Shown here: one piece after another, positions 13,201 to 25,200 of the stretch | Layout of the letters: each line of letters opens with the position of its first letter | How positions within the stretch are numbered: the stretch's first letter is position 1 | Assembly (NCBI GenBank): GCA_009760855.2 | Contig: WPIO01000003.1 | Coordinates: 5,326,501 to 5,390,500 of the forward strand | DNA length: 64,000 nt | Direction: 5' to 3' | DNA from: Cristatella mucedo | Taxonomy: Eukaryota > Bryozoa > Phylactolaemata > Cristatellidae | The notes under the pieces: model-generated | What the model was told of the DNA's origin: nothing | Database searches by the model: none | What the model saw: the letters and a program-made list of their open reading frames with translations, nothing else | Made by a program: the position numbers and the translations under genes

Positions 13201-16200
13201 CAGTGAACTATGTAACAGCTGAGCAATGAGTACACTGGTACAATTTCCCAAGTTCCTAGTTTGCTGCCTTTCATATTATGCAATATTGAGATGTTCACTT
13301 CAGGCAGCTTGCTGAAGGCACAGATTACACTAATTCCTCTTGTAAGGTTGCGCACATCAACAGGAACGAATCGGCAGCTCCATATACAATGACGATTAAG
13401 TTCTCTTAGAGCACTCTAGGAATGTCTTATTACTATTATTATTACCATTATTATTTTTATGAAGGACCTGGCATGCCATAGGTCACCAGCATAGCAGTAT
13501 GCAATTGCACACACCACCTCTCAACATCTTGACTAAGGCCGAGCCCGATACCAAAGAACAAGACTCGAACTTCAACAGACTGTAGCTGCTAGCAAAACAA
13601 GGTAGCACCGTGAGCACTGGCAGAAAGAAATACACCAAGACAAGTAAAAATGTTTTCTTTGTTACATAATAATAAAAATTTCTACTAACTAAAGTGAGCA
13701 AGTCCGTCTTTCCTGCCATTATGCGGCAAGATGCCACACTTCCTTCAAGTGGCAAGATGGTACAATGTTGTCTTCCATGATGGAACTACTATGAATGAGT
13801 CCACAGAAAGTGGACTGTACATAATAATAGTAAAACACATGTATAGTGCCCTCAGAAAACTGAACCTTTTCTAGGCACTTTACAGATGCTGTAAAGAAAG
13901 CACCACCAAATGCTAAGTGATAAAATTCGAAATGTCATCCAGAATAACATTGTTAGATGTGATATTTCGCAGGACCACCATGTAGATATGGTTGGTAGCA
14001 TCAGGTACAGTGCCAGCACGCATAAGGCTGCCCAAGATCTGGAGCATAACAGCAATGCAAACTAGCTGGTGTTTAATTTCTCGAGGCTTGCATGAGGTAA
14101 TCAAGAGAATGCAATTTGCAATCAAGCGGTTTTAGATTGAGACTGGACACAATTTATGCAGAAACGGCTAGCTACAATACAATCATCTCTAGCCTAATGC
14201 CATGGCTATTGGGCTAGTTGATCATTGATATAATTGGTTCTTCGTGAGGCAAGTCGAGTATAAACAAATAAATAAATCCTAGCTGATAAAACAGCCTCTT
14301 TTTGTATGGCGACAGAAGAGCCTTTACAGCTATCACCACAGCTTGCAGTGGCGATAAAGGATCGCCCACCGCAGGAATCGAACCCACGACCTCGTGACCG
14401 AGATGGCAAAAGCAACCGCCTTACCTAGTGTGCCATCACGGCTCACCAAGTATGCTCGAAGGTGAGCACATAGAACTCGATTCTCTGCTCCAGTTATTCA
14501 TGCAGTGCCACAACGTGTGCCCCAAAGCTATCCATGGCTCGACACCTTAGCTGGAAAAGCAACCGGTGATATTCTGCAGTGGGCATGTTGATGAAGTGAA
14601 GCTTCCTGCAGGTTATTCGGTCGCAATGAACGACGGGGATCCTGGATTCCTCTCGAGTATCCGGGCCGTGTCATCTCATTGGCAGCAGCCGAGACAGCGT
14701 GGCACGCTCAGCCAAAAGTGGTGGCAAGCCAGGCTGCCACGGTGACAGCCATACAGACAGAGTGGTCTGAATGAACGGCGCTGGCCTAAGGAAACTAACT
14801 GCAGCCCAGCTCTGCAGCATGAGCTCGGAGAATGAAGTTACGGCAGCCCAGGCTCTGATTTTGATTGAGCTGAAGACGCTCCTGTGCCAGCCTGGGCTTC
14901 GTCCAGACTGCCCCGCTCATCTATGGCAAGCTGGCAGAGGTAGGGTGCAGCAACTGACTTGGCCGGCTGCGATTTGAAAACAGCCACCTCAAAGACGGCA
15001 GATGCCAGGTAGCACTTCCCGAACACGTAGGCACGAGGAAAGTGCCTCGATTCGGTTTGGGTGTATACACACCTTGTAACCTATATACGACACCATGACT
15101 AGAAATGGCCAGAACAACCAAGTAATTAGAGAAGGCCGTGACAGGACAAATGCAGGCAGTCGAGATAATTGCATCTCTGAGAAGCCAAGCCAACAAATGC
15201 ACGGTGCTCTGGGCCCCGACTAAGGTCTGGCTGAGGGTGTGGGCTCCAGCCCCGAGGCATTTGAGGCATATGTGAAGTGCCTGAATAGAGATTAAGTAGT
15301 TCTCTTGGGGGTGCTATATAAATGAATTATATATATATATATCTATATTTATAAATATATATATATATATATTATTTTTTATTTATATAAAGCAACCAAC
15401 CCACATATAGAGAAAAGGTAGTAATTAGGTGGTAAGAAGTGCTTGTGTTTGCTCTGCTGACCCTTGTTTGCTGAACTGCTGAGACCAGCTAGCCATGCGG
15501 AGAGGTTAAGACCTGGATGACTAAGTAGAGCTCAATCGGTAGAGCACTGGTAACCCATAGGCAGTGGGATCGTTCCTTGCCCGAGGAGAAATAGCTCTTC
15601 GTCCCACGGCAGGCGGTTTCGGTTGCTCTGTATTTCAAAACTGAAGCAACAATTAATGGAGCTTCAAGAGTAGGTTTTGGCAGATCCAACAACATAAAGT
15701 ATATGAATTATCTCAGGGGGTGATGGAAATGATCCAAGGATGCGACCGCACATCACACTCACATACATACCTCTACTGCCTAATTCTAAAAGCTGCGGTA
15801 GGTCAGCTGCATAGCAAGAGGAGCTGTCGAGCTTCAGCTGCAGTCTCTTGAGCTCGGTGGCTAACCTGCTTTGGGATGCTGCCACTACACTGATCGGCTG
15901 GCTATGACAAGATCACGGTTCAGCCCTCCACTTAGAATGCTCAGCCCCCTTTGGTGAATTCATGTCTAATCCTTGAAACGACTCCAATTCAAGGGACCTG
16001 TTACAGTGGTATCACAGGCATTGCTGTAATTGTTGGATCATTCTTTTATGGATATGCTGCTTGCCGGGTTGTTTGCAGTATCATCAAAACAACCACGGTT
16101 TCTGAAAGGGGGTGTCCACAGTCGCTATTTCTATTGGTAGTTTCTGAATGATCATACCTTCAAATATTGGCTGAGAGTAGTGACTGCTTGAAAAGGGCAG

Positions 16201-19200
16201 CTAACGTTGCCAACATGGTAAAGTCTCAGCAATATTATTAATCACGGCTAAAACTGATGACGTTCATCCCAGTTGGCCAATTCAGGAATGATATAGATTT
16301 TAATTAGGCTAGGGAAAGGTTGGCCTATGAACCATGTAAGCCACTAAGCAGGCAAATTCGAAAAAGCCCTGCCCAGCCTAGACTAGAAAAAACGACCAGC
16401 CGATGACATAAAACGACTTGGTTGACCAAAAAGAAGTTGTATGGCTTCAGCAATGCTGCCGAACAAAGAGTCAGCATGCTTTATGTAGCATAGGAATTGT
16501 CCACGAGAATCATCCACTATGTGCTGGTGCTTACTACAGTGGTGTGCAAATTATTATACACCACTGCACATTTATTCTCCAGAGCCCGTGAGAAGTGCCC
16601 ATAAAGAGATTTAGTTCTCCCCAGTGCCAAGAGTGAATATAAATTGAAATTTTCTGTAGTTAGCAAATTGATTAAAAAGAATGAGCACGAGAAAGGAAAG
16701 GGCCATAAAGCAGGGCTGGCATTCGGCAGGCAGTAAATTAGAGGTTCTCCCACTGTTGTTTGTAAAATGTCTTTTTCGACTCACTTATCTGCATAAACAA
16801 AGGGATCAGCACACTAATATCGGTAAGTGCATCGGCGGCATTCAATGCACCACTGTATATTTTACATTTGTGTCTTTATAGATTGGCTTATTTAACTGTA
16901 CACAAAATTGATATACAATTGTTCTAGCACAAAGAGAATCAGGTAGAGGCATAGTCAGGCATCAAAATATACTGGTGGCCATCTACAATGACAAAATGGG
17001 CCAGTTGGTGCGAGTTTGGGCTAGGTTTCAGACGTCTTCGGTGTAACTCCCCACAAACATCAAGATATAGCTTGTTTCCTCTATAGTCGTAAGGAATTCC
17101 CTTGAGGTATGTTCAGTGCTATACAACCAGGCTAAGATTCACGTCTTTTTTTTAAGTGCTGACTTGCTGAGGGTCACAATTATAATGGCAAATACTTATG
17201 CAGCCTATGTTTACACTTCTGCTCACACTGCATTTTGTTTATACTTAATCTCACCTAGATTTTCAGAGGCCAACCAATGTACAGATATAAATTGAACTTA
17301 TTAAGGATATAAATTTTTTATTATCTACTCCTTGATAAGTTTCAGTTCACAAACAACATTTGGTTGTTGGCTATCATCCCCTTGGCCTGCTGTCACTGCA
17401 ATGCGAGCCCCAATTCTAAACTGCCAGAATCAACTCTGCAAGCAAGCCAGTCTATTATTGAGGGCTTGCACATAGTTAACTTGCTCTGCTAAAGAAATTG
17501 GGACCCATAATTCCGGCCGTTCTGCCGCTGGTGTCAACGGCTGGACAATGCACCAACCATCCTGACCATAGGACGATTGACGTTTTCGTTTTTCTCAACT
17601 AGAGGACATGGGCACAAACCTCCTAATATTTCATCGACCGCCTCCTAAACTCACTTCTCTCCCACGGTCTGAGTACGACAGATGCTCCTCCTTGCTACAA
17701 GCTTCTCTAATCTACACAGCTCCTTCTATCTTCCTAGCACATAACGACAGTTGCAACGAGTGTCGTCCTATTAACATGCAGGCTGAACGACTATCACCAC
17801 AAACCCAGCAGACCCAGTTCTGGTAAACAAGGCGGAGCAGAGCAGCAAAGCAGATGACAGACTGAGCTCTCACCTTTTGAGGTGGCTAGCCAGAACAGGT
17901 AGTAGGCTGGACCCAATAAGACTCAAGAAACCAAGAGGCACGTGGCCAGTATTTACACACAGGCTAGATAAAAAGAAGGAAGAAAGACCCTTTTCGGCCC
18001 ATGAAAATCAGTCAGACCGGTTTTTTGCAATTTGGCCACCCCACGCCCCTGAGTGCCGAGGTGCTGTACCCTTTAGGCAGTTAATGCATTCAAAAAGGAT
18101 AGGGTAATTAAAAGAGAACATGCATTCACAGAGACAGAGAGAGGGAGAGAGAGAGCCGGGCAGAGCAGGCAGCAGCAAGCCTTTGCTGGCCCCAAACCAG
18201 TGCCAGTCACGCCCAGCGAAACCAAGCAAGGTGTCTTATCAGATATGTCCCACCATACCAGGGTAAGGTCATTGCAGAAAGCACGTTCGAAGTGCAAAGA
18301 TTTCGAGATACTTTTGGTGAGGATCAAAGTACAAAAGACAGGCAGTCACTGTAGATGCTAGGAAGCACTGTGCAAACTGTGCTGTCTACTTGACAGGAAG
18401 TTCTTGCTGATGACTATCAGTGGCAGGATGAAACGGCTTTGCTAGACCGCTTCCGTTGATAAGTTGGGGCCATCCAGTCCAGAGAAACTGCAGCGAAGCA
18501 GCTCTGAAAATCTCCTGGGCAAGTCGTCACTGAGCGAATGACTGGAATTAATTGTTGCAACAGCTCGTGTGGAAACAAGGTAGCAGCAATGCAGCTATGT
18601 TGTCAATAATGCATTAGCAACGAAGATCCAAGTAATAACCGAACCAAGTCTATCTGAAAACTCTCAAGGCAAACACTGTTGCTGAATAACTATGCACAGC
18701 AACAAGTCTCTGACCATGGCAGTCAAATTAAGGCCTGTCTATCGGTCGGAGTTCGTTTCAGTTTATTAAACATCGAAATGTGCTGCCAGTATTATAATCA
18801 TCATAGTTTTTCGGTGGATTCAGCCAACCTACTTTATTGCTTCCAGGCCCAGGCATGTGTGCATGTAGAAGTCACGTGACCCAAACATCGGGAGCTCACA
18901 TCAAAAGGTGGCAGGGCGCGATGGTTTAGCAGTTGCATATGTAGACTATAACCGCTGCCACTGCCGTGACTGACAGCAAGGTTGAAGCGCCAAGACCGCC
19001 GGCAAGCAGCTAGTGCTACCGAGAGAAACTGTCTAGAATAGTGGTTGCAGCCACATGCATGAAAGCCTGTCCCTCAGTTGCAGATATACGCCCAGCATAA
19101 GCTGCCTCATTCTGGGAGACACACACAGAAAGCCATGACATGCCCAGTCACGACTTTTCAGTCTAAAGACCACAGGCTGGCAAGCTGAGCATTACCTCGG

Positions 19201-22200
19201 CTGTGCTGCCCGAGAACACCATCACAAGAGGATAGTTGCATAACCACATTGCACCCATTCCGGGGTATGGAGACATTATCTTCATGACATACTTGTAGAA
19301 TTCTACAACATAAAACTCGGTAGTAGATTCACCTACAAATGACAACCGGGCTTTTGGTTTTATCAACCAGAGGGTTGCCAGCAACGCTAAGTCAGTCGGT
19401 CGATTAGTTGGATGACAATGCACAGCTGCCTTCTACCTTTCCCAGCAGCACTGAAAACAGCAGATTGCCTAGGTGTTCCTGCTTCAACTGCAGCTGCTTG
19501 GGTCAACGCCATGCTGCCAACACATGAGGAGCAGCACTTCCTTAGTGGCCACAGTTTGTCAAAAGATTGCAAGCCATAGTAAATAATTGCCAAGCCAAGT
19601 AAATAATAGCGGTATAGCTAGAGCATCATCGGAACTTATAGGACACTTAGCACAGCAAAGCCAGTGGCCAGGAGGACAACGTGGGGATAGGGAAGAGGGC
19701 ATGCCTTCGGGTGGGTGCCCTACCAAATCAGCCAGCTTCCAGCTATCGGCCAGCAAGAGGCAATAATAGAAATAGTAATAATACATTTGTACAGCACCGC
19801 TGTAGAATTAAATCTCTTTCCAGGCTCTTTAAATAGGCTGTAAAAGAAGCATGCCAACATGGTGAGCGATGGCATGCAAGTGACAGCACTCATAAGCACA
19901 CAAAGGAAAATTCAGAAATACCAAGGCAATGGTGAGAAGGAGAGCTAGCTTATTTTTTTAAATCGTCAGAGGGTGGTGTGAAGGACATTCAGTCGGGAGC
20001 AATTCTAAGGCTTTGGAAGTACGCGAACTGAAGGCACGATCTCCAAACGAGTGTGCGAACTGAAGGCACGATCTCCAAAGGATTTGAAGTTGGGTCGAGA
20101 TACAGCTTAACGACTTAAGTCAGAAGAGCGAGTAGTACGATGCCTGGACTGATTGGAGAGTAGTTTGAATAGGTAAGCTGGATGGAGAAAGATAATGAAA
20201 GGACCTAAAAGTGAGTGAAAGAACCTGAAGGTTGATGCACTGCTTGGTGGGGAGCCAACGTAGGTCGGCTAGAAGTGTTGGTGCTTGTCAACTGCGCAGC
20301 TTGCGCCAGACAAGACTGGCTGCAGAGTTTTACATCAACAATCCTTCAAGTAGTGAATTACAGAAGTCAAGATAGGAGGTAAAAAAAAGCATGCACCAAC
20401 TTGGTTATAGCATCCTTGTCTATGCAGACCCACATTTTTGCACTATTAAATAGCTGAAAAGAGGCAGGCTTGATAGTGGCACTGATGTGGTTGTCTAGCA
20501 AGTGTTCATTTTGGAATAGCACACTCAGATTTCGTGCCCTTGCTACAGGATATACATTGGCAGAGCTCATTTTAAGGGAAACACTTTCCCCTTTCGTAGT
20601 CACACTAGGTTTTGCCCATAACTAGCAAGTCGGTTGTATTGCCATTCAAATCGAAAACGTTTGCTCCCATCCAGGTGGAAATGTCACCAATACCTGCAGG
20701 ACGGGAGAGTTTGACGTGTTGTAAGGCTGGGAGGAATCAACACTGGTACAACTGTGTGCATAGAAATCAAAGCCTGGATTGTGTTTGGCAAAAACATCGG
20801 TAAGAGGGAGAGCATACATTTTGAACACTAGAGGACCAAGCACAGAGCCTTAGGGCAATGAGTATTTTGGAGGCTCCTCGGGTGATGGTTGCTAGTTGAT
20901 AAAATAATACTCTGGAGTCTTCTACTAAGATAGCACCTCAAGCATTCTACTACTAGTGGCACCTAGGAAAGACAAGAGGAGTTCGAGAAGGACTTACAGA
21001 TTAAAAGCATCAAACGCTGCTAAAGGATCAAGCAAAACAAGCAGTGTGACTTTACCTAGGGCTGTATTCCTGAATTCGTCAAGTATAAAACATAATGCTG
21101 ACTGTGATGTGATTAGCTCTACAACCTGACTGGAACTTTAGCTCTGCAGGTCCTAGACTGTGGAATTCGCTTCTACAATTCTTACGCAACAATTACTCTC
21201 CTGCTGCCGACTATGGCTCATCCTTTTCAGAGGTCCTGAGCTGCTACTTCCATGCTACTCACTACCTCAACTGTTCTCCTGACTCTGCAATGCTTCCCAC
21301 TTTCTCTTTGGTGCGTGAGACGAAGTCTGTTGGCTACCGAATGCGTACCGAAAGCCGCTTAGGCTGTGAGTGCGCTATACAAAACTCTCCTGCGTAATAC
21401 CCACATGGTCTTTATGACTTCGTGGAGTTACAGACGGAGAAACATTAAACTAGATTACATGACTTGCTAGGTTTAAACTTTTATATGAAAGTTGAGCTGC
21501 CACCCGTTCTATTGTCTTTGATAAAAAGGGCAGTATTGGGCAGAAGTTGCTACAGTTCTCCTGGTATATTGTCTTTTTGATGAGTTACCGAACGACAGCC
21601 TTTGTGAGAGGTAAGACCTATAAGACCTAAGACTAAGGTTCTTTATCATATTGGTAATGCACGGCAGCAGTAGATCTATGCATCTCAGAAGTAGGACAGT
21701 GTGAATAGTGTCTGGAGGGTTTGACGTCTACTTTGACTGGGAGATGAACTTCTTTACGATGAGATCACCAGGGGCTAGCTTGAATGCCGACACAAGGAAT
21801 TGAGGGAGAAAAGTCCCGTGGCGATGTTACTAAGGGTGCGGAATCCAATAGGAATGCTACTGCCTTAGGTATGGACTTGCTGATCTCGTCTCTCTTTCTG
21901 TTAAGGAAGCTAAGAAAGCAATATGCTAGATAACTACAGAGATCACTACTCACGGTGTTAACCAGGGAGCACTTAAGGAGATGGTTGATGGTCTACATCA
22001 GCATCTGTGGACTATGCCTCTGTGATATGTTCTTTGGCAGATATATTGTTATAATCTACAGTAGCCCTGTTGACGACAGTCGGTCGTTATCTGCTGTATG
22101 TTTTCTCAAGCTTGTGCTTAGTAGGCCGAGCAAGAGCAAGTTTGCTGTTAAAAATAAGCCATCTGGGCAAGAGTGCATAGTCTCCTTAACCAGAAGTAGA

Positions 22201-25200
22201 AACATGTCAAGAACGTCGGCTGGTTTCACATGGAAACACTGCATAAGTGACGACAGGTCGGAAAGAAGATTGGTCCACGGGGGCAAGGAAGATGTTTTCG
22301 TGAGGACAGCATCCGTGCAAAGGGTCTTAAGGTTATGTCATTTACAGATGATTCTGGATACTGAGGAGGGCAGAAACTTCGGACTGAATGATATGTGCAT
22401 ATGATAGGATGCAGAGTTAGGTGATAACAGGAGATGCAAGTGTATAATCATAGGACTTTTTTGTAAGTTGGGTCATGGAAAGGTGCCATAAAAGAAAACG
22501 AGTCACTCATTGCACAACATTCGATATTAAGAGTCCCAGTTGATTCGTCAAAATAGACATGATGTGATATACCCCAAACAAGCTGTATCGACTTCTGCAC
22601 TTACATACGATACCCCAAACAAGCTGTATCGGCTTCTGCACTTACATATATTCTTAGCAACAAACACAAGGCTAGTAACTAAGTTAGCCATGGTAGACAA
22701 GTGACAAATACTGGTAAAGCCCTCAGCCTTGTATCATGGCCTGCAACTTGTAGGTGCACTCAGCCTTGTATCGTGGCATGCAACTTGTAGGTACAGAACA
22801 ATGTATGCCGATACGACAATAGTAGTGGAAGACTGTTGCAATGAAGAACGACCATATCATAAATCTATATCCACAGTATAGAGAAAGCTATTCAACTGCC
22901 GTGGAGGATTGTCGTCCAGCACCACTGAACTGCCGACAGGCGCAAAGCTTTGGGTCGGGCATAACTTCTGAATGAATCAGACTAGAGCACAACTTCTGTC
23001 TGGCTTGAAGTTTAGAGCACCACTGAACTGCCTGCTCAACGTTGAGCCTTTAACTAGCTGCCTATTACACGACTTAGGCTTCTATACCACCTAACCACGG
23101 ACTATGACATAGCTGGTTCCTAGTAGCTACAATCAGAGAAAATGAATGAAAAGTTAAGCAGACACAAACGGATCTAGTAGGCCACTGTTTCAGACACGTG
23201 CTTTTAGGCAGGCGCCTACAGCGAGGCCTCATCAGCAGCAGCTCCATCGGCGAGCAACAACTTGAGCAGTCACAGCCAGAGGAATCCTGGCCGGCAATTA
23301 GTGCTGTGTACAGCACCAAATCTATCTCGCCGTTCAATGCAGACTCACCCTACCCTTTTACTCTCTCGGGGCATCTCATGTATAGCATTTAAAAAGAAAG
23401 CGCAGCTCTGCCAGCCGTGCTACACTAGCCGATGTGAGCACTTTGGAATCACTGCCAGCCTGCTGGACTCGGCACGAAGATGCACCGTGGTGGCTCTGCT
23501 CGTCCTTGCGTCGCCCCGTCCCCTTTGGGCTAGCTCTAAGGGGAGGCAATTCAAGCTGCTTTCGCTTTGCTCGACGTCGAATCATCTGCTGCTCTACTTC
23601 AGGATCGCGGTCGAACGAGACCTCCGAGCAAGCATGCCACGCCAGCCTGCCCTTCACAACATTGCCAACGCTCCTGTCAAGGTCTAGCCCAATATACAGC
23701 TTTCCCCGAAAGATGCAGGGCTCAGGCATGTGATATCTATCTGTGTAGATCAGAAGCAGAAGCAGCTGCTTCTGCTGGGCCCGTCAACCCTCTCAGGCTT
23801 CAGCAGGATGTGCTTGCTGCTTATCAATCTCCCAGCTTAAGTTGGATCCTGTGAATGCAGCCAAATTGGCTTACTGTATGCGATTGCTGCCTCTTCCCAG
23901 CCTAGATCCTAACTGGCAGCGCTTTCTTGTATGCAGCCATGTGCTGTGTGGTTGTGTGGCCAGACTTCGGCAACAGCAAGTCTGTCCGTGATTTGTGAGC
24001 TGCTAGACCACTGCTTAGCATCTATGCCAAGTCTATACAGATGCCAAACACTAAGGATTCATTACCTTCTAACCGGATTGATGCTCGTATTTTATTTTTC
24101 TTCTTCTCACATAGACCTCTTATGATAATTAATACTTACATAGCCTCTTCACGGTAAAAATCACTGATAATTCCAACTTTGCTTATGCTATAAGGTAGGC
24201 CTGAGTAGTGTAATATAACAAATCTCTCTGTCTCAGCATCCCTCCCTGTCTCACCCTCCCTCCCTCTCTCGAAGTCCCTCCCTGTAACAACACAAAGCAG
24301 CAAAGAGTAAGTGGTTGCTACACAGTTGAGTTTTCTATAGCACATCTAGAGCCTAAGCAACTTTCGGTACAGATTCGGTAGCCATCAGACTTCATCTCAT
24401 GCAAAAAGTATAAATGAGAAGCATAGCTGAGTTAGCAGGGCAGTCGAAGAACGAAATAGCCTAGAAGTAGCAGCTCTGAGGGTTGAATACGATGAGCCAG
24501 ACTCAACAACAGGAGAATGGATGTCGTTGTGTATGAATTTCAGAAGTGAGTTCTACAGTCTAGGAACAGCAGAGCAAAGCTTCTGCCGCGAACGGTCTCT
24601 ACACCTTGGGAATGGAACAGCTAATTTATTGTCCATAGAAGACCTGGGCACACGACAAGGCTCAAAGTGGTGAAGCAGTTCAATTAGGAGCCAAACCATA
24701 GCAGTAGCCAAAAGAAGGAGCCAAACCATAGCAGGGCTTATGGGTCAGTGTAAGAACTTTACTCTGTATCGCTTGATCAACCGGGAGCCATTGCAGCTCC
24801 TTCAGCAAAGGATGCACATTTCTGAACCTCTTGAGTATCTGCTGACGAAGCAGGCAAGCACACCCCACCGACAGGTAATCTCACTGTTCTTTGTTACTGT
24901 AACACAATCGTGATGTAAATCAAGAAATGGATTACATATTGAAAGTTTGGTAATTGTTTGCTTTTGGTAATGTTTCATTTTTTGTCTTTTCAGATGAAGT
25001 TAAATCGTAAACCTTGAAAATACACTTGGCACCTTATGCATCTTATCTCACAGCCCTGGCTACCACAATCAACATGAAGGACTGCCTGCATCTAACCTAT
25101 CATTCACAGAAAGTCACGATTAAATACAAAAATACAATTAATCTGCATACTCCCCAAGAGACCAAATCAGGCACATGCTACTGGCTCGAGTCGACGACCT

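Noticed and set aside
15520-15600. Functional tRNA gene
   Set aside because: The A box is good, but the acceptor stem does not pair and the B box is altered. Better read as a SINE or pseudogene.
15664-15770. Read-through of exon 2 ([14 protein letters not shown]...) as P450 coding
   Set aside because: It looks slightly P450-like, but no donor in it gives the phase 2 or phase 1 junction needed. The strong GTATGT donor at 15770 fits exon 3.
18008-18327. Minus frames of 73-84 codons near a GA-rich run
   Set aside because: No domain, low-complexity composition, and no splice context.
22569-22794. CRISPR-like array
   Set aside because: Only two units each, directly adjacent with no spacers, in an animal genome.
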